From assembly GCF_029227915.1 (NCBI RefSeq), contig NC_079888.1, positions 20,874,001-20,938,000 on the forward strand: 64,000 nucleotides of DNA, written 5' to 3'. Position 1 is the first letter of the stretch. Each line of letters starts with the position of its first letter. Below the pieces are notes generated by a model. That model was not told the DNA's origin and did no database searches. It was given only the letters and a program-made list of their open reading frames with translations. Positions 25,330 to 38,094 of this stretch are shown here, one piece after another. The translations under genes and the position numbers were made by a program. The stretch comes from Hydractinia symbiolongicarpus (lineage: Eukaryota; Cnidaria; Hydrozoa; Anthoathecata; Hydractiniidae).

Positions 25330-26573
25330 GGGACCAATCCTAGCCAATATCTCGCGCTGAAGAAATAGCGGCAGTTTCAAAAACTACATTTCATTGACTT
25401 TCTAACGGTGTCAGTCCGTTTGAATTTCAACGGTTGGGTCACATATTCGTACCAACATATATTTAGCGATATTTTTCTGATATTACTAGGTTGCATCGCT
25501 TTTAACTATGAAAAGATTGACTGTGGGACTTAATTGGGCTAACTTTGGACTGTCACCTGATAAATGTGATAAAGGAGACAATTGGACTCCAAGAAAAAAC
25601 ATTCTTCTTAATTTGACATGATTGCCGAAACTCAGCGACTACACTGGGCTCTGTGGTAGCGCTTCATTTAAGAATTATGATAAAAAAAGTCAATTTTTTA
25701 TTGTGGGACCAATCCTAGCAATTATCGCGCGCTGAGGAAATAGCGACAGTTTCAAAAACTACATTTCATTGACTTTCTAACGGTGTCAATCCGTTTGAGT
25801 TTCAAGGGTTGTGTCACATATTCGTACCAACATGTATTTAGCGATATTTTTTTTGATATTACTAGGTTGCATCGCTTTTAACAATGAAACGTTGACTGTG
25901 AGACTTATTTGATCTAACTTTGGACTGTGACCTGATATTTCTGATAAATGAGACAATTGGATTACAAGAAATAACATATTTCTGAATTTGACGTGGTTGC
26001 CGGAACTCAGCTATTACACTGAACTCTGTGGTAGCGCTTCATTTAAGAATTAAGACAAAAAAGTCATTTTTTTATTGTGGGACCAATACTAGCCGTTATC
26101 GCGCGCTGAAGAAATAGCGACATTATCAAAAACTACAGTTCATTGGCTTTTTAACGGTGTCAGTCCGTTTGAGTCACAACGGTTGGGTCACATATTCGTA
26201 CCAACATGTATTTAGCGATATTTTTCTGATATTACTAGGTTGCATCGCTTTTAACAATGAAACGATTGACTGTGGGACTTAATTGAGCTAACTTTGGACT
26301 GTGACCTGATAAATGTGATTAATGAGACAATTGGACTCCAAGAAATAACATTCTTCTTAATTTGACGTGATTGCCGGAACTCAGCGGTTACACTGGGCAC
26401 TGTGGTAGCGCTTCATTTAAAAATTAATCTAAAAAAAGTCATTTTTTTATTGTGGGACCAATCCTAGCCATTATCGCGCGCTGAGGAAACAGCGACAGTT
26501 TCAAAAACTACATTTCATTGACTTTCTAACGGTGTCAGTCCGTTTGAGTTTCAACGGTTGGGTCACATATTCG
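22560..26573. repeat. Block duplication, offset 2767
   Basis: About 22560-23806 recurs at 25327-26573. Anchors 22739, 23115 and 23488 correspond to 25506, 25882 and 26255. Shared marks are ATGAAAAGATTGACTG, GTCAATCCGTTTGAG, GACTTATTTGATCTAAC, GGATTACAAGAAATAAC and CCAATACTAGCCG. The change of offset from 3139 to 2767 (372 bases) means the second copy lost one monomer near 25320. Confidence 0.82.
23489..24010. repeat. 522-base hybrid unit with out-of-register junction
   Basis: A monomer breaks off at TATTCGTAC (ending about 23809) and is followed directly by GATAAAAAGTCATTTTTTTA, which belongs about 150 bases earlier in the repeat. The unit therefore passes through the dyad, the GCGCGC segment and the following bases twice before reaching its anchor. 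Nearly all other joints in the array keep register. I see no more than a base or so of homology at the break. Confidence 0.88.
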
Positions 26574-26925
26574 TACCAACATATATTTAGCGATATTTTT
26601 CTGATATTACTAGGTTGCATCGCTTTTAACTATGAAACTATTGACTGTGGGACTTAATTGAGCTAACTTTGAACTGTCACCTGATAAATGTGATAAAAGA
26701 GACAATTCGACTCCAAGAAAAAACATTCTTCTTAATTTGACATGATTGCCGAAACTCAGCGATTACACTGGGCTCTGTGGTAGCGCTTTATTTAAGAATT
26801 ATGATAAAAAAAGTCAATTTTTTATTGTGGGACCAATCCTAGCCATTATCGCGCGCTGAGGAAATAGCGACAGTTTCAAAAACTACATTTCATTGACTTT
26901 CTAACGGTGTCAGTCCGTTTGAGTT
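25572..26925. repeat. Duplicated block, first copy (offset 5935)
   Basis: About 1.35 kb that recurs at 31507-32860. Anchors 25882, 26255 and 26630 match 31817, 32190 and 32565. Shared marks are GACTTATTTGATCTAAC, CCAATACTAGCCG, AAAAATTAATCTAAAAAAAG and ATGAAACTATTGACTG. Confidence 0.83.
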
Positions 26926-27379
26926 TCAACGGTTGGGTCACATATTCGTACCAACATATATTTAGCGATATTTTTCTGATATTACTAGGTTGCATCGCTT
27001 TTAACTATGAAACGATTGACTCTGGGACTTAATTGAGCTAACTTTGAACTGTCACCTGATAAATGTGATAAAAGAGACAATTGGAATCCAAAAAAAAACA
27101 TTCTTCTTAATTTGACATGATTGCCGAAACTCAGCGATTACACTGGGCTCTGTGGTAGCGCTTTATTTAAGAATTATGATAAAAAAGTCATTTTTTTATT
27201 GTGGGACCAATCCTAGCCATTATCGCGCGCTGAGGAAATAGCTACAGTTTCAAAAACTAAATTTCATTGACTTTCTAACAGTTTCAGTCCGTTTGAGTTT
27301 CAACGGTTGTGTCACGTATTCGTACCAACATGTATTTAGCGATATTTTTTTGATATTACCAGGTTGCATCGCTTTTAAC

Positions 27380-27725
27380 AATGAAACGGTGACTGTGGGA
27401 CTTAATTGAACTAACTTTGGACTGTGACCTGATAAATGTGATAAATGAGACAATTGGACTCCAAGAATTGCCGGAACTCAGCGATTACACTGGGCTCTGT
27501 TGTAGCGCTTCATTTAAGAATTAAGATAAAAAGTCATTTTTTTATTGTGGGACCAATCCTAGCCAATATCTCGCGCTGAAGAAATAGCGGCAGTTTTAAA
27601 AACTACATTTCATTGACTTTCTAACGGTGTCAGTCCGTTTGAGTTACAACGGTTGGGTCACATATTCGTACCAACATGTATTTAGCGATATTTTTCTGAT
27701 ATTACTAGGTTGCATCGCTTTTAAC
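27380..27725. repeat. 346-base monomer, 26-base deletion (3)
   Basis: Junction near 27466. It carries GGGCTCTGTTGTAGCG and CGGCAGTTTTAAAAAC, both shared with the copy 1842 bases downstream. Confidence 0.9.
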
Positions 27726-28319
27726 TATGAAACGATTGACTGTGGGACTTAATTGCGCTAACTTTGGACTGTGACCTGATAAATGTGATAAATGAGACAA
27801 TTGGACTCCAAGAAATAACATTCTTGTTAACTTTACGTGATTGCCGGAACTCAGCGATTACACTGGGCACTGTGGTAGCGCTTCATTTAAAAATTAAGCT
27901 AAAAGAAGTCATTTTTTTACTGCGGGACCTATCCTAGCCGTTAGCGCGCGCTAAAGAAATAGCGACAGTTTCAAGAACTACATTTCATTGACTTTCTAAC
28001 GGTGTCAGTCCGTTTGAGTTACAACGGTTGGGTCACATATTCGTACCAACATGTATTTAGCGATATTTTTCTGATATTACTAGGTTGCATCGCTTTTAAC
28101 TATGAAACGATTGACTGTGGAACTTAATTGGGCTAACTTTGGACTGTCACCTGATAAATGTGATAAAGGAGACAATTGGACTCCAAGAAAAAACATTCTT
28201 CTTAATTTGACATGATTGCCGAAACTCAGCGACTACACTGGGCTCTGTGGTAGCGCTTCATTTAAGAATTATGATAAAAAAAGTCAATTTTTTATTGTGG
28301 GACCAATCCTAGCAATTAT

Positions 28320-31300
28320 CGCGCGCTGAGGAAATAGCGACAGTTTCAAAAACTACATTTCATTGACTTTCTAACGGTGTCAGTCCGTTTGAGTTTCAAC
28401 GGTTGTGTCACGTATTCGTACCAACATGTATTTAGCGATATTTTTTTGATATTACTAGGTTGCATCGCTTTTAACAATGAAACGTTGACCTTGGGACTTA
28501 ATTGAACTAACTTTGGACTGTGACCTGATAAATGTGATAAATGAGACAATTGGACTCCAAGAAATAACATTCTTCTTAATTTGATGTGATTGCCGGAACT
28601 CAGCCATTACACTGGGCTCTGTGGTAGCGCTTCATTTAAGAATTAAGATAAAAAGTCATTTTTTTATTGTGGGACCAATCCTAGCCAATATCTCGCGCTG
28701 AAGAAATAGCGGCAGTTTCAAAAACTACATTTCATTGACTTTCTAACGGTGTCAGTCCGTTTGAGTTTCAACGGTTGGGTCACATATTCGTACCAACATA
28801 TATTTAGCGATATTTTTCTGATATTACTAGGTTGCATCGCTTTTAACTATGAAACGATTGACTCTGGGACTTAATTGAGCTAACTTTGAACTGTCACCTG
28901 ATAAATGTGATAAAAGAGACAATTGGAATCCAAAAAAAAACATTCTTCTTAATTTGACATGATTGCCGAAACTCAGCGATTACACTGGGCTCTGTGGTAG
29001 CGCTTTATTTAAGAATTATGATAAAAAAGTCATTTTTTTATTGTGGGACCAATCCTAGCCATTATCGCGCGCTGAGGAAATAGCTACAGTTTCAAAAACT
29101 AAATTTCATTGACTTTCTAACAGTTTCAGTCCGTTTGAGTTTCAACGGTTGTGTCACGTATTCGTACCAACATGTATTTAGCGATATTTTTTTGATATTA
29201 CCAGGTTGCATCGCTTTTAACAATGAAACGGTGACTGTGGGACTTAATTGAACTAACTTTGGACTGTGACCTGATAAATGTGATAAATGAGACAATTGGA
29301 CTCCAAGAATTGCCGGAACTCAGCGATTACACTGGGCTCTGTTGTAGCGCTTCATTTAAGAATTAAGATAAAAAGTCATTTTTTTATTGTGGGACCAATC
29401 CTAGCCAATATCTCGCGCTGAAGAAATAGCGGCAGTTTTAAAAACTACATTTCATTGACTTTCTAACGGTGTCAGTCCGTTTGAGTTACAACGGTTGGGT
29501 CACATATTCGTACCAACATGTATTTAGCGATATTTTTCTGATATTACTAGGTTGCATCGCTTTTAACTATGAAACGATTGACTGTGGGACTTAATTGCGC
29601 TAACTTTGGACTGTGACCTGATAAATGTGATAAATGAGACAATTGGACTCCAAGAAATAACATTCTTGTTAACTTTACGTGATTGCCGGAACTCAGCGAT
29701 TACACTGGGCACTGTGGTAGCGCTTCATTTAAAAATTAAGCTAAAAGAAGTCATTTTTTTACTGCGGGACCTATCCTAGCCGTTAGTGCGCGCTAAAGAA
29801 ATAGCGACAGTTTCAAGAACTACATTTCATTGACTTTCTAACGGTGTCAGTCCGTTTGAGTTACAACGGTTGGGTCACATATTCGTACCAACATGTATTT
29901 AGCGATATTTTTCTGATATTACTAGGTTGCATCGCTTTTAACTATGAAACGATTGACTGTGGGACTTAATTGGGCTAACTTTGGACTGTCACCTGATAAA
30001 TGTGATAAAGGAGACAATTGGACTCCAAGAAAAAACATTCTTCTTAATTTGACATGATTGCCGAAACTCAGCGACTACACTGGGCTCTGTGGTAGCGCTT
30101 CATTTAAGAATTATGATAAAAAAAGTCAATTTTTTATTGTGGGACCAATCCTAGCAATTATCGCGCGCTGAGGAAATAGCGACAGTTTCAAAAACTACAT
30201 TTCATTGACTTTCTAACGGTGTCAGTCCGTTTGAGTTTCAAGGGTTGTGTCACATATTCGTACCAACATGTATTTAGCGATATCTTTTTTGATATTACTA
30301 GGTTGCATCGCTTTTAACAATGAAACGTTGACTGTGAGACTTAATTGAACTAACTTTGGACTGTGACCTGATATTTGTGATAAATGAGACAATTGGACTA
30401 CAAGAAATAACATTTTTCTGAATTTGACGTGGTTGCCGGAACTCAGCTATTACACTGAACTCTGTGGTGCCGCTTCATTTAAGAATTAAGACAAAAAAGT
30501 CATTTTTTTATTGTGGGACCCATCCTAGCCGTTATCGCGCGCTGAAGAAATAGCGACAAATTCAAAAACTAGAGTTCATTGGCTTTCTAACGGTGTCAGT
30601 CCGTTTGAGTTACAACGGTTGGGTCACATATTCGTACCAACATGTATTTAGCGATATTTTTCTGATATTACTAGGTTGCATCGCTTTTAACAATGAAACG
30701 ATTGACTGTGGAACTTAATTGAGCTAACTTTGGAATGTGAACTGATAAATGTGATAAATAAGGCAATTGGACTCCAAGAAATAACATTCTTGTTAATTTG
30801 ACGTGATTGCCGGAACTCAGCGGTTACACTGGGCACTGTGGTAGCGCTTCATTTAAAAATTAAGCTAAAAAAAGTCATTTTTTTTGCTGTGGGAACAATC
30901 CTAGCCATTATCTCGCGCTGAAGAAATAGCGGCAGTTTCAAAAACTACATTTCATTGACTTTCTAACGGTGTCAGTCCGTTTGAGTTACAACGGTTGGGT
31001 CACATATTCGTACCAACATGTATTTAGCGATATTTTTCTGATATTACTAGGTTGCATCGCTTTTAACTATGAAACGATTGACTGTGGGACTTAATTGGGC
31101 TAACTTTGGACTGTCACCTGATAAATGTGATAAAGGAGACAATTGGACTTCAAGAAAAAACATTCTTCTTAATTTGACATGATTGCCGAAACTCAGCGAT
31201 TACACTGGGTTCTGTGGTAGCGCTTCATTTAAGAATTATGATAAAAAAAGTCATTTTTTTATTGTGGGACCAATCCTAGCAATTATCGCGCGCTGAGAAA

Positions 31301-31506
31301 ATAGCGACAGTTTCAAAAACTACATTTCATTGACTTTCTAACGGTGTCAGTCCGTTTGAGTTTCAAGGGTTGTGTCACATATTCGTACCAACATGTATTT
31401 AGCGATATTTTTTTGATATTACTAGGTTGCATCGCTTTTAACAATGAAACGTTGACTGTGAGACTTAATTGAACTAACTTTGGACTGTGACCTGATATTT
31501 GTGATA
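28320..31506. repeat. 12-monomer block, first copy (period ~4465)
   Basis: About 3.19 kb, among the longest duplicated blocks here. Anchors 28475, 28847, 29221, 29567, 29942, 30318, 30691, 31067 and 31442 match 32940 through 35905 at offset 4463-4465. Rare marks shared with the second copy include GGAATGTGAACTG, AAATAAGGCAATTGG, GTGGTGCCGCTTC, GGGACCCATCC and GACTTCAAGAAAAAAC. Confidence 0.87.
29222..29567. repeat. 346-base monomer, 26-base deletion (4)
   Basis: Junction near 29306. Same private variants (CTGTTGTAGCG, CAGTTTTAAAAAC) as the copy at 27380-27725, which dates those variants before the 1842-base duplication. Confidence 0.9.
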
Positions 31507-32860
31507 AAGGAGACAATTCGACTCCAAGAAAAAACATTCTTCTTAATTTGACATGATTGCCGAAACTCAGCGACTACACTGGGCTCTGTGGTAGCGCTTC
31601 ATTTAAGAATTATGATAAAAAAAGTCAATTTTTTATTGTGGGACCAATCCTAGCAATTATCGCGCGCTGAGGAAATAGCGACAGTTTCAAAAACTACATT
31701 TCATTGACTTTCTAACGGTGTCAATCCGTTTGAGTTTCAAGGGTTGTGTCACATATTCGTACCAACATGTATTTAGCGATATTTTTTTTGATATTACTAG
31801 GTTGCATCGCTTTTAACAATGAAACGTTGACTGTGAGACTTATTTGATCTAACTTTGGACTGTGACCCGATATTTCTGATAAATGAGACAATTGGATTAC
31901 AAGAAATAACATATTTCTGAATTTGACGTGGTTGCCGGAACTCAGCTATTACACTGAACTCTGTGGTAGCGCTTCATTTAAGAATTAAGACAAAAAAGTC
32001 ATTTTTTTATTGTGGGACCAATACTAGCCGTTATCGCGCGCTGAAGAAATAGCGACATTATCAAAAACTACAGTTCATTGGCTTTTTAACGGTGTCAGTC
32101 CGTTTGAGTCACAACGGTTGGGTCACATATTCGTACCAACATGTATTTAGCGATATTTTTCTGATATTACTAGGTTGCATCGCTTTTAACAATGAAACGA
32201 TTGACTGTGGGACTTAATTGAGCTAACTTTGGACTGTGACCTGATAAATGTGATAAATGAGACAATTGGACTCCAAGAAATAACATTCTTCTTAATTTGA
32301 CGTGATTGCCGGAACTCAGCGGTTACACTGGGCACTGTGGTAGCGCTTCATTTAAAAATTAATCTAAAAAAAGTCATTTTTTTATTGTGGGACCAATCCT
32401 AGCCATTATCGCGCGCTGAGGAAACAGCGACAGTTTCAAAAACTACATTTCATTGACTTTCTAACGGTGTCAGTCCGTTTGAGTTTCAACGGTTGGGTCA
32501 CATATTCGTACCAACATATATTTAGCGATATTTTTCTGATATTACTAGGTTGCATCGCTTTTAACTATGAAACTATTGACTGTGGGACTTAATTGAGCTA
32601 ACTTTGAACTGTCACCTGATAAATGTGATAAAAGAGACAATTGGACTCCAAGAAAAAACATTCTTCTTAATTTGACATGATTGCCGAAACTCAGCGATTA
32701 CACTGGGCTCTGTGGTAGCGCTTTATTTAAGAATTATGATAAAAAAAGTCAATTTTTTATTGTGGGACCAATCCTAGCCATTATCGCGCGCTGAGGAAAT
32801 AGCGACAGTTTCAAAAACTACATTTCATTGACTTTCTAACGGTGTCAGTCCGTTTGAGTT
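31507..32860. repeat. Duplicated block, second copy (offset 5935)
   Basis: Second copy of 25572-26925. Its left edge (about 31507, after GTGATAAAGGAGACAATTCG) abuts the end of the separate 28.3-31.5 kb block, so the monomer 31443-31817 is a joint between two duplications. The right edge is where TTTCAACGGTTGTGTCACG replaces TTTCAACGGTTGGGTCACA. Confidence 0.8.
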
Positions 32861-35800
32861 TCAACGGTTGTGTCACGTATTCGTACCAACATGTATTTAG
32901 CGATATTTTTTTGATATTACTAGGTTGCATCGCTTTTAACAATGAAACGTTGACTGTGGGACTTAATTGAACTAACTTTGGACTGTGACCTGATAAATGT
33001 GATAAATGAGACAATTGGACTCCAAGAAATAACATTCTTCTTAATTTGATGTGATTGCCGGAACTCAGCCATTACACTGGGCTCTGTGGTAGCGCTTCAT
33101 TTAAGAATTAAGATAAAAAGTCATTTTTTTATTGTGGGACCAATCCTAGCCAATATCTCGCGCTGAAGAAATAGCGGCAGTTTCAAAAACTACATTTCAT
33201 TGACTTTCTAACGGTGTCAGTCCGTTTGAGTTTCAACGGTTGGGTCACATATTCGTACCAACATATATTTAGCGATATTTTTCTGATATTACTAGGTTGC
33301 ATCGCTTTTAACTATGAAACGATTGACTGTGGGACTTAATTGAGCTAACTTTGAACTGTCACCTGATAAATGTGATAAAAGAGACAATTGGAATCCAAAA
33401 AAAAACATTCTTCTTAATTTGACATGATTGCCGAAACTCAGCGATTACACTGGGCTCTGTGGTAGCGCTTTATTTAAGAATTATGATAAAAAAGTCATTT
33501 TTTTATTGTGGGACCAATCCTAGCCATTATCGCGCGCTGAGGAAATAGCTACAGTTTCAAAAACTAAATTTCATTGACTTTCTAACGGTTTCAGTCCGTT
33601 TGAGTTTCAACGGTTGTGTCACGTATTCGTACCAACATGTATTTAGCGATATTTTTTTGATATTACCAGGTTGCATCGCTTTTAACAATGAAACGGTGAC
33701 TGTGGGACTTAATTGAACTAACTTTGGACTGTGACCTGATAAATGTGATAAATGAGACAATTGGACTCCAAGAATTGCCGGAACTCAGCGATTACACTGG
33801 GCTCTGTGGTAGCGCTTCATTTAAGAATTAAGATAAAAAGTCATTTTTTTATTGTGGGACCAATCCTAGCCAATATCTCGCGCTGAAGAAATAGCGGCAG
33901 TTTCAAAAACTACATTTCATTGACTTTCTAACGGTGTCAGTCCGTTTGAGTTACAACGGTTGGGTCACATATTCGTACCAACATGTATTTAGCGATATTT
34001 TTCTGATATTACTAGGTTGCATCGCTTTTAACTATGAAACGATTGACTGTGGGACTTAATTGCGCTAACTTTGGACTGTGACCTGATAAATGTGATAAAT
34101 GAGACAATTGGACTCCAAGAAATAACATTCTTGTTAACTTTACGTGATTGCCGGAACTCAGCGATTACACTGGGCACTGTGGTAGCGCTTCATTTAAAAA
34201 TTAAGCTAAAAGAAGTCATTTTTTTACTGCGGGACCTATCCTAGCCGTTAGCGCGCGCTAAAGAAATAGCGACAGTTTCAAGAACTACATTTCATTGACT
34301 TTCTAACGGTGTCAGTCCGTTTGAGTTACAACGGTTGGGTCACATATTCGTACCAACATGTATTTAGCGATATTTTTCTGATATTACTAGGTTGCATCGC
34401 TTTTAACTATGAAACGATTGACTGTGGGACTTAATTGGGCTAACTTTGGACTGTCACCTGATAAATGTGATAAAGGAGACAATTGGACTCCAAGAAAAAA
34501 CATTCTTCTTAATTTGACATGATTGCCGAAACTCAGCGACTACACTGGGCTCTGTGGTAGCGCTTCATTTAAGAATTATGATAAAAAAAGTCAATTTTTT
34601 ATTGTGGGACCAATCCTAGCAATTATCGCGCGCTGAGGAAATGAGACAGTTTCAAAAACTACATTTCATTGACTTTCTAACGGTGTCAGTCCGTTTGAGT
34701 TTCAAGGGTTGTGTCACATATTCGTACCAACATGTATTTAGCGATATTTTTTTGATATTACTAGGTTGCATCGCTTTTAACAATGAAACGTTGACTGTGA
34801 GACTTAATTGAACTAACTTTGGACTGTGACCTGATATTTGTGATAAATGAGACAATTGGACTACAAGAAATAACATTTTTCTGAATTTGACGTGGTTGCC
34901 GGAACTCAGCTATTACACTGAACTCTGTGGTGCCGCTTCATTTAAGAATTAAGACAAAAAAGTCATTTTTTTATTGTGGGACCCATCCTAGCCGTTATCG
35001 CGCGCTGAAGAAATAGCGACAAATTCAAAAACTACAGTTCATTGGCTTTCTAACGGTGTCAGTCCGTTTGAGTTACAACGGTTGGGTCACATATTCGTAC
35101 CAACATGTATTTAGCGATATTTTTCTGATATTACTAGGTTGCATCGCTTTTAACAATGAAACGATTGACTGTGGAACTTAATTGAGCTAACTTTGGAATG
35201 TGAACTGATAAATGTGATAAATAAGGCAATTGGACTCCAAGAAATAACATTCTTGTTAATTTGACGTGATTGCCGGAACTCAGCGGTTACACTGGGCACT
35301 GTGGTAGCGCTTCATTTAAAAATTAAGCTAAAAAAAGTCATTTTTTTTGCTGTGGGACCAATCCTAGCCATTATCTCGCGCTGAAGAAATAGCGGCAGTT
35401 TCAAAAACTACATTTCATTGACTTTCTAACGGTGTCAGTCCGTTTGAGTTACAACGGTTGGGTCACATATTCGTACCAACATGTATTTAGCGATATTTTT
35501 CTGATATTACTAGGTTGCATCGCTTTTAACTATGAAACGATTGACTGTGGGACTTAATTGGGCTAACTTTGGACTGTCACCTGATAAATGTGATAAAGGA
35601 GACAATTGGACTTCAAGAAAAAACATTCTTCTTAATTTGACATGATTGCCGAAACTCAGCGATTACACTGGATTCTGTGGTAGCGCTTCATTTAAGAATT
35701 ATGATAAAAAAAGTCATTTTTTTATTGTGGGACCAATCCTAGCAATTATCGCGCGCTGAGAAAATAGCGACAGTTTCAAAAACTACATTTCATTGACTTT

Positions 35801-35969
35801 CTAACGGTGTCAGTCCGTTTGAGTTTCAAGGGTTGTGTCACATATTCGTACCAACATGTATTTAGCGATATTTTTTTGATATTACTAGGTTGCATCGCTT
35901 TTAACAATGAAACGTTGACTGTGAGACTTAATTGAACTAACTTTGGACTGTGACCTGATATTTGTGATA
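32785..35969. repeat. 12-monomer block, second copy (period ~4465)
   Basis: Second copy of 28320-31506. Differences are few: GACATCTTTTTTG-type runs in the first copy only (near 30281), AATGAGACAG for AATAGCGACAG at 34641, and GGATTCTGTGG for GGGTTCTGTGG at 35670. The block ends where the hybrid 346-base monomer begins to differ (about 35969). Confidence 0.87.
33687..34032. repeat. 346-base monomer, 26-base deletion (5)
   Basis: Junction near 33771. It lacks the CTGTTGTAGCG and CAGTTTTAAAAAC variants of copies 3 and 4, although it sits at the matching place (offset 4465) in the duplicated block. Confidence 0.88.
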
Positions 35970-36251
35970 AATGAGACAATTGGACTCCAAGAATTGCCGG
36001 AACTCAGCGATTACACTGGGCTCTGTGGTAGCGCTTCATTTAAGAATTAAGATAAAAAGTCATTTTTTTATTGTGGGACCAATCCTAGCCAATATCTCGC
36101 GCTGAAGAAATAGCGGCAGTTTCAAAAACTACATTTCATTGACTTTCTAACGGTGTCAGTCCGTTTGAGTTACAACGGTTGGGTCACATATTCGTACCAA
36201 CATGTATTTAGCGATACTTTTCTGATATTACTAGGTTGCATCGCTTTTAAC
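35906..36251. repeat. 346-base monomer (6), hybrid upstream half
   Basis: Same 26-base deletion near 35991, but the first part (GACTGTGAGACTTAATTG, CCTGATATTTGTGATAAATG) belongs to a different monomer type from that in the other 346-base copies. The switch between types falls between about 35960 and 35991, so this unit looks like a crossover or conversion product. Confidence 0.8.
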
Positions 36252-37000
36252 TATGAAACGATTGACTGTGGGACTTAATTGCGCTAACTTTGGACTGTGA
36301 CCTGATAAATGTGATAAAAGAGACAATTGGACTCCAAGAAATAACATTCTTGTTAACTTTACGTGATTGCCGGAACTCAGCGATTACACTGGGCACTGTG
36401 GTAGCGCTTCATTTAAGAATTAAGACAAAAAAGTCATTTTTTTATTGTGGGACCAATCCTAGCCGTTATCGCGCGCTGAAGAAATAGCGACATTATCAAA
36501 AACTACAGTTCATTGGCTTTTTAACGGTGTCAGTCCGTTTGAGTTACAACGGTTGGGTCACATATTCGTACCAACATGTATTTAGCGATATTTTTCTGAT
36601 ATTACTAAGTTGCATCGCTTTTAACAATGAAACGAGTGACTGTGGGACTTAATTGAGCTAACTTTGGACTGTGACCTGATAAATGTGATAAATGAGACAA
36701 TTGGACTCCAAGAAATAACATTCTTCTTAATTTGACATGATTGCCGAAACTCAGCGGTTACACTGGGCACTGTGGTAGCGCTTCATTTAAAAATTAAGCT
36801 AAAAAAAGTCATTTTTTTATTGTGGGACCAATCCTAGCCATTATCGCGCGCTGAGGAAACAGCGACAGTTTCAAAAACTACATTTCATTGACTTTCTAAC
36901 GGTGTCAGTCCGTTTGAGTTTCAACGGTTGGGTCACATATTCGTACCAACATATATTTAGCGATATTTTTCTGATATTACTAGGTTGCATCGCTTTTAAC

Positions 37001-37374
37001 TATGAAACGATTGACTGTGGGACTTAATTGAGCTAACTTTGAACTGTCACCTGATAAATGTGATAAAAGAGACAATTGGACTCCAAGAAAAAACATTCTT
37101 CTTAATTTGACATAATTGCCGAAACTCAGCGATTACACTGGGCTCTGTGGTAGCGCTTTATTTAAGAATTATGATAAAAAAGTCATTTTTTTATTGTGGG
37201 ACCAATCCTAGCCATTATCGCGCGCTGAGGAAATAGCGACAGTTTCAAAAACTACATTTCATTGACTTTCTAACGGTGTCAGTCCGTTTGAGTTTCAACG
37301 GTTGTGTCACGTATTCGTACCAACATGTATTTAGCGATATTTTTTTGATATTACTAGGTTGCATCGCTTTTAAC
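37001..37374. repeat. Reference satellite monomer with landmarks
   Basis: A well-formed 374-base monomer, given as a map for the others. An A/T dyad (A-run, GTCA, T-run) sits at about 37173-37193, a CpG-rich TATCGCGCGCTGA at about 37216-37228, and the most constant stretch (TTCGTACCAACATGTATT and following bases) at about 37312-37346. The anchor ends at 37374. The sequence is AT-rich with few CpGs outside the GCGCGC core. The two halves share a faint resemblance (TGTGGGAC near the start and again about 180 bases later), so the unit may descend from an old dimer; that is inference. Confidence 0.85.
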
Positions 37375-37748
37375 AATGAAACGTTGACTGTGGGACTTAA
37401 TTGAACTAACTTTGGACTGAGACCTGATAAATGTGATAAATGAGACAATTGGACTCCAAGAAATAACATTCTTCTTAATTTGATGTGATTGCCGGAACTC
37501 AGCCATTACACTGGGCTCTGTGGTAGCGCTTCATTTAAGAATTATGATAAAAAAAGTCATTTTTTTATTGTGGGACCAATCCTAGCCATTATCGCGCGCT
37601 GAGGAAATAGCGACAGTTTCAAAAACTAAATTTCATTGACTTTCTAACGGTGTCAGTCCGTTTGGGTTTCAACGGTTGTGTCACGTATTCGTACCAACAT
37701 GTATTTAGCGATATTTTTTTGATATTACCAGGTTGCATCGCTTTTAAC

Positions 37749-38094
37749 AATGAAACGGTGACTGTGGGACTTAATTGAACTAACTTTGGACTGTGACCTG
37801 ATAAATGTGATAAATGAGACAATTGGACTTCAAGAATTGCCGGAACTCAGCGATTACACTGGGCTCTGTGGTAGCGCTTCATTTAAGAATTAAGATAAAA
37901 AGTCATTTTTTTATTTTGGGACCAATCCTAGCCAATATCTCGCGCTGAAGAAATAGCGGCAGTTTCAAAAACTACATTTCATTGACTTTCTAACGATGTC
38001 AGTCCGTTTGAGTTACAACGGTTGGGTCACATATTCGTACCAACATGTATTTAGCGATATTTTTCTGATATTACTAGGTTGCATCGCTTTTAAC
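37749..38094. repeat. 346-base monomer, 26-base deletion (7)
   Basis: Junction near 37832 (CTTCAAGAATTGCC, one substitution relative to the others). Preceded, as in copies 1-5, by a monomer with AAAACTAAATTTC and GAAACGGTGACTG. Confidence 0.88.

Larger units (their letters stand above)
26880..30237. repeat. Five-monomer tandem duplication, period 1842
   Basis: About 26880-28395 recurs at 28722-30237. Anchors 27379, 27725, 28100 and 28475 match 29221, 29567, 29942 and 30318 at offset 1842-1843. Shared marks are GACTCTGGGACTTAATTG, CCAAAAAAAAACATTC, AACAGTTTCAGTCCG and the 346-base monomer. Confidence 0.85.

Noticed and set aside
37312-37330. CENP-B box
   Set aside because: Only the TTCG-four bases-A half of the pattern is present; the CGGG half is missing, so the name is not justified.
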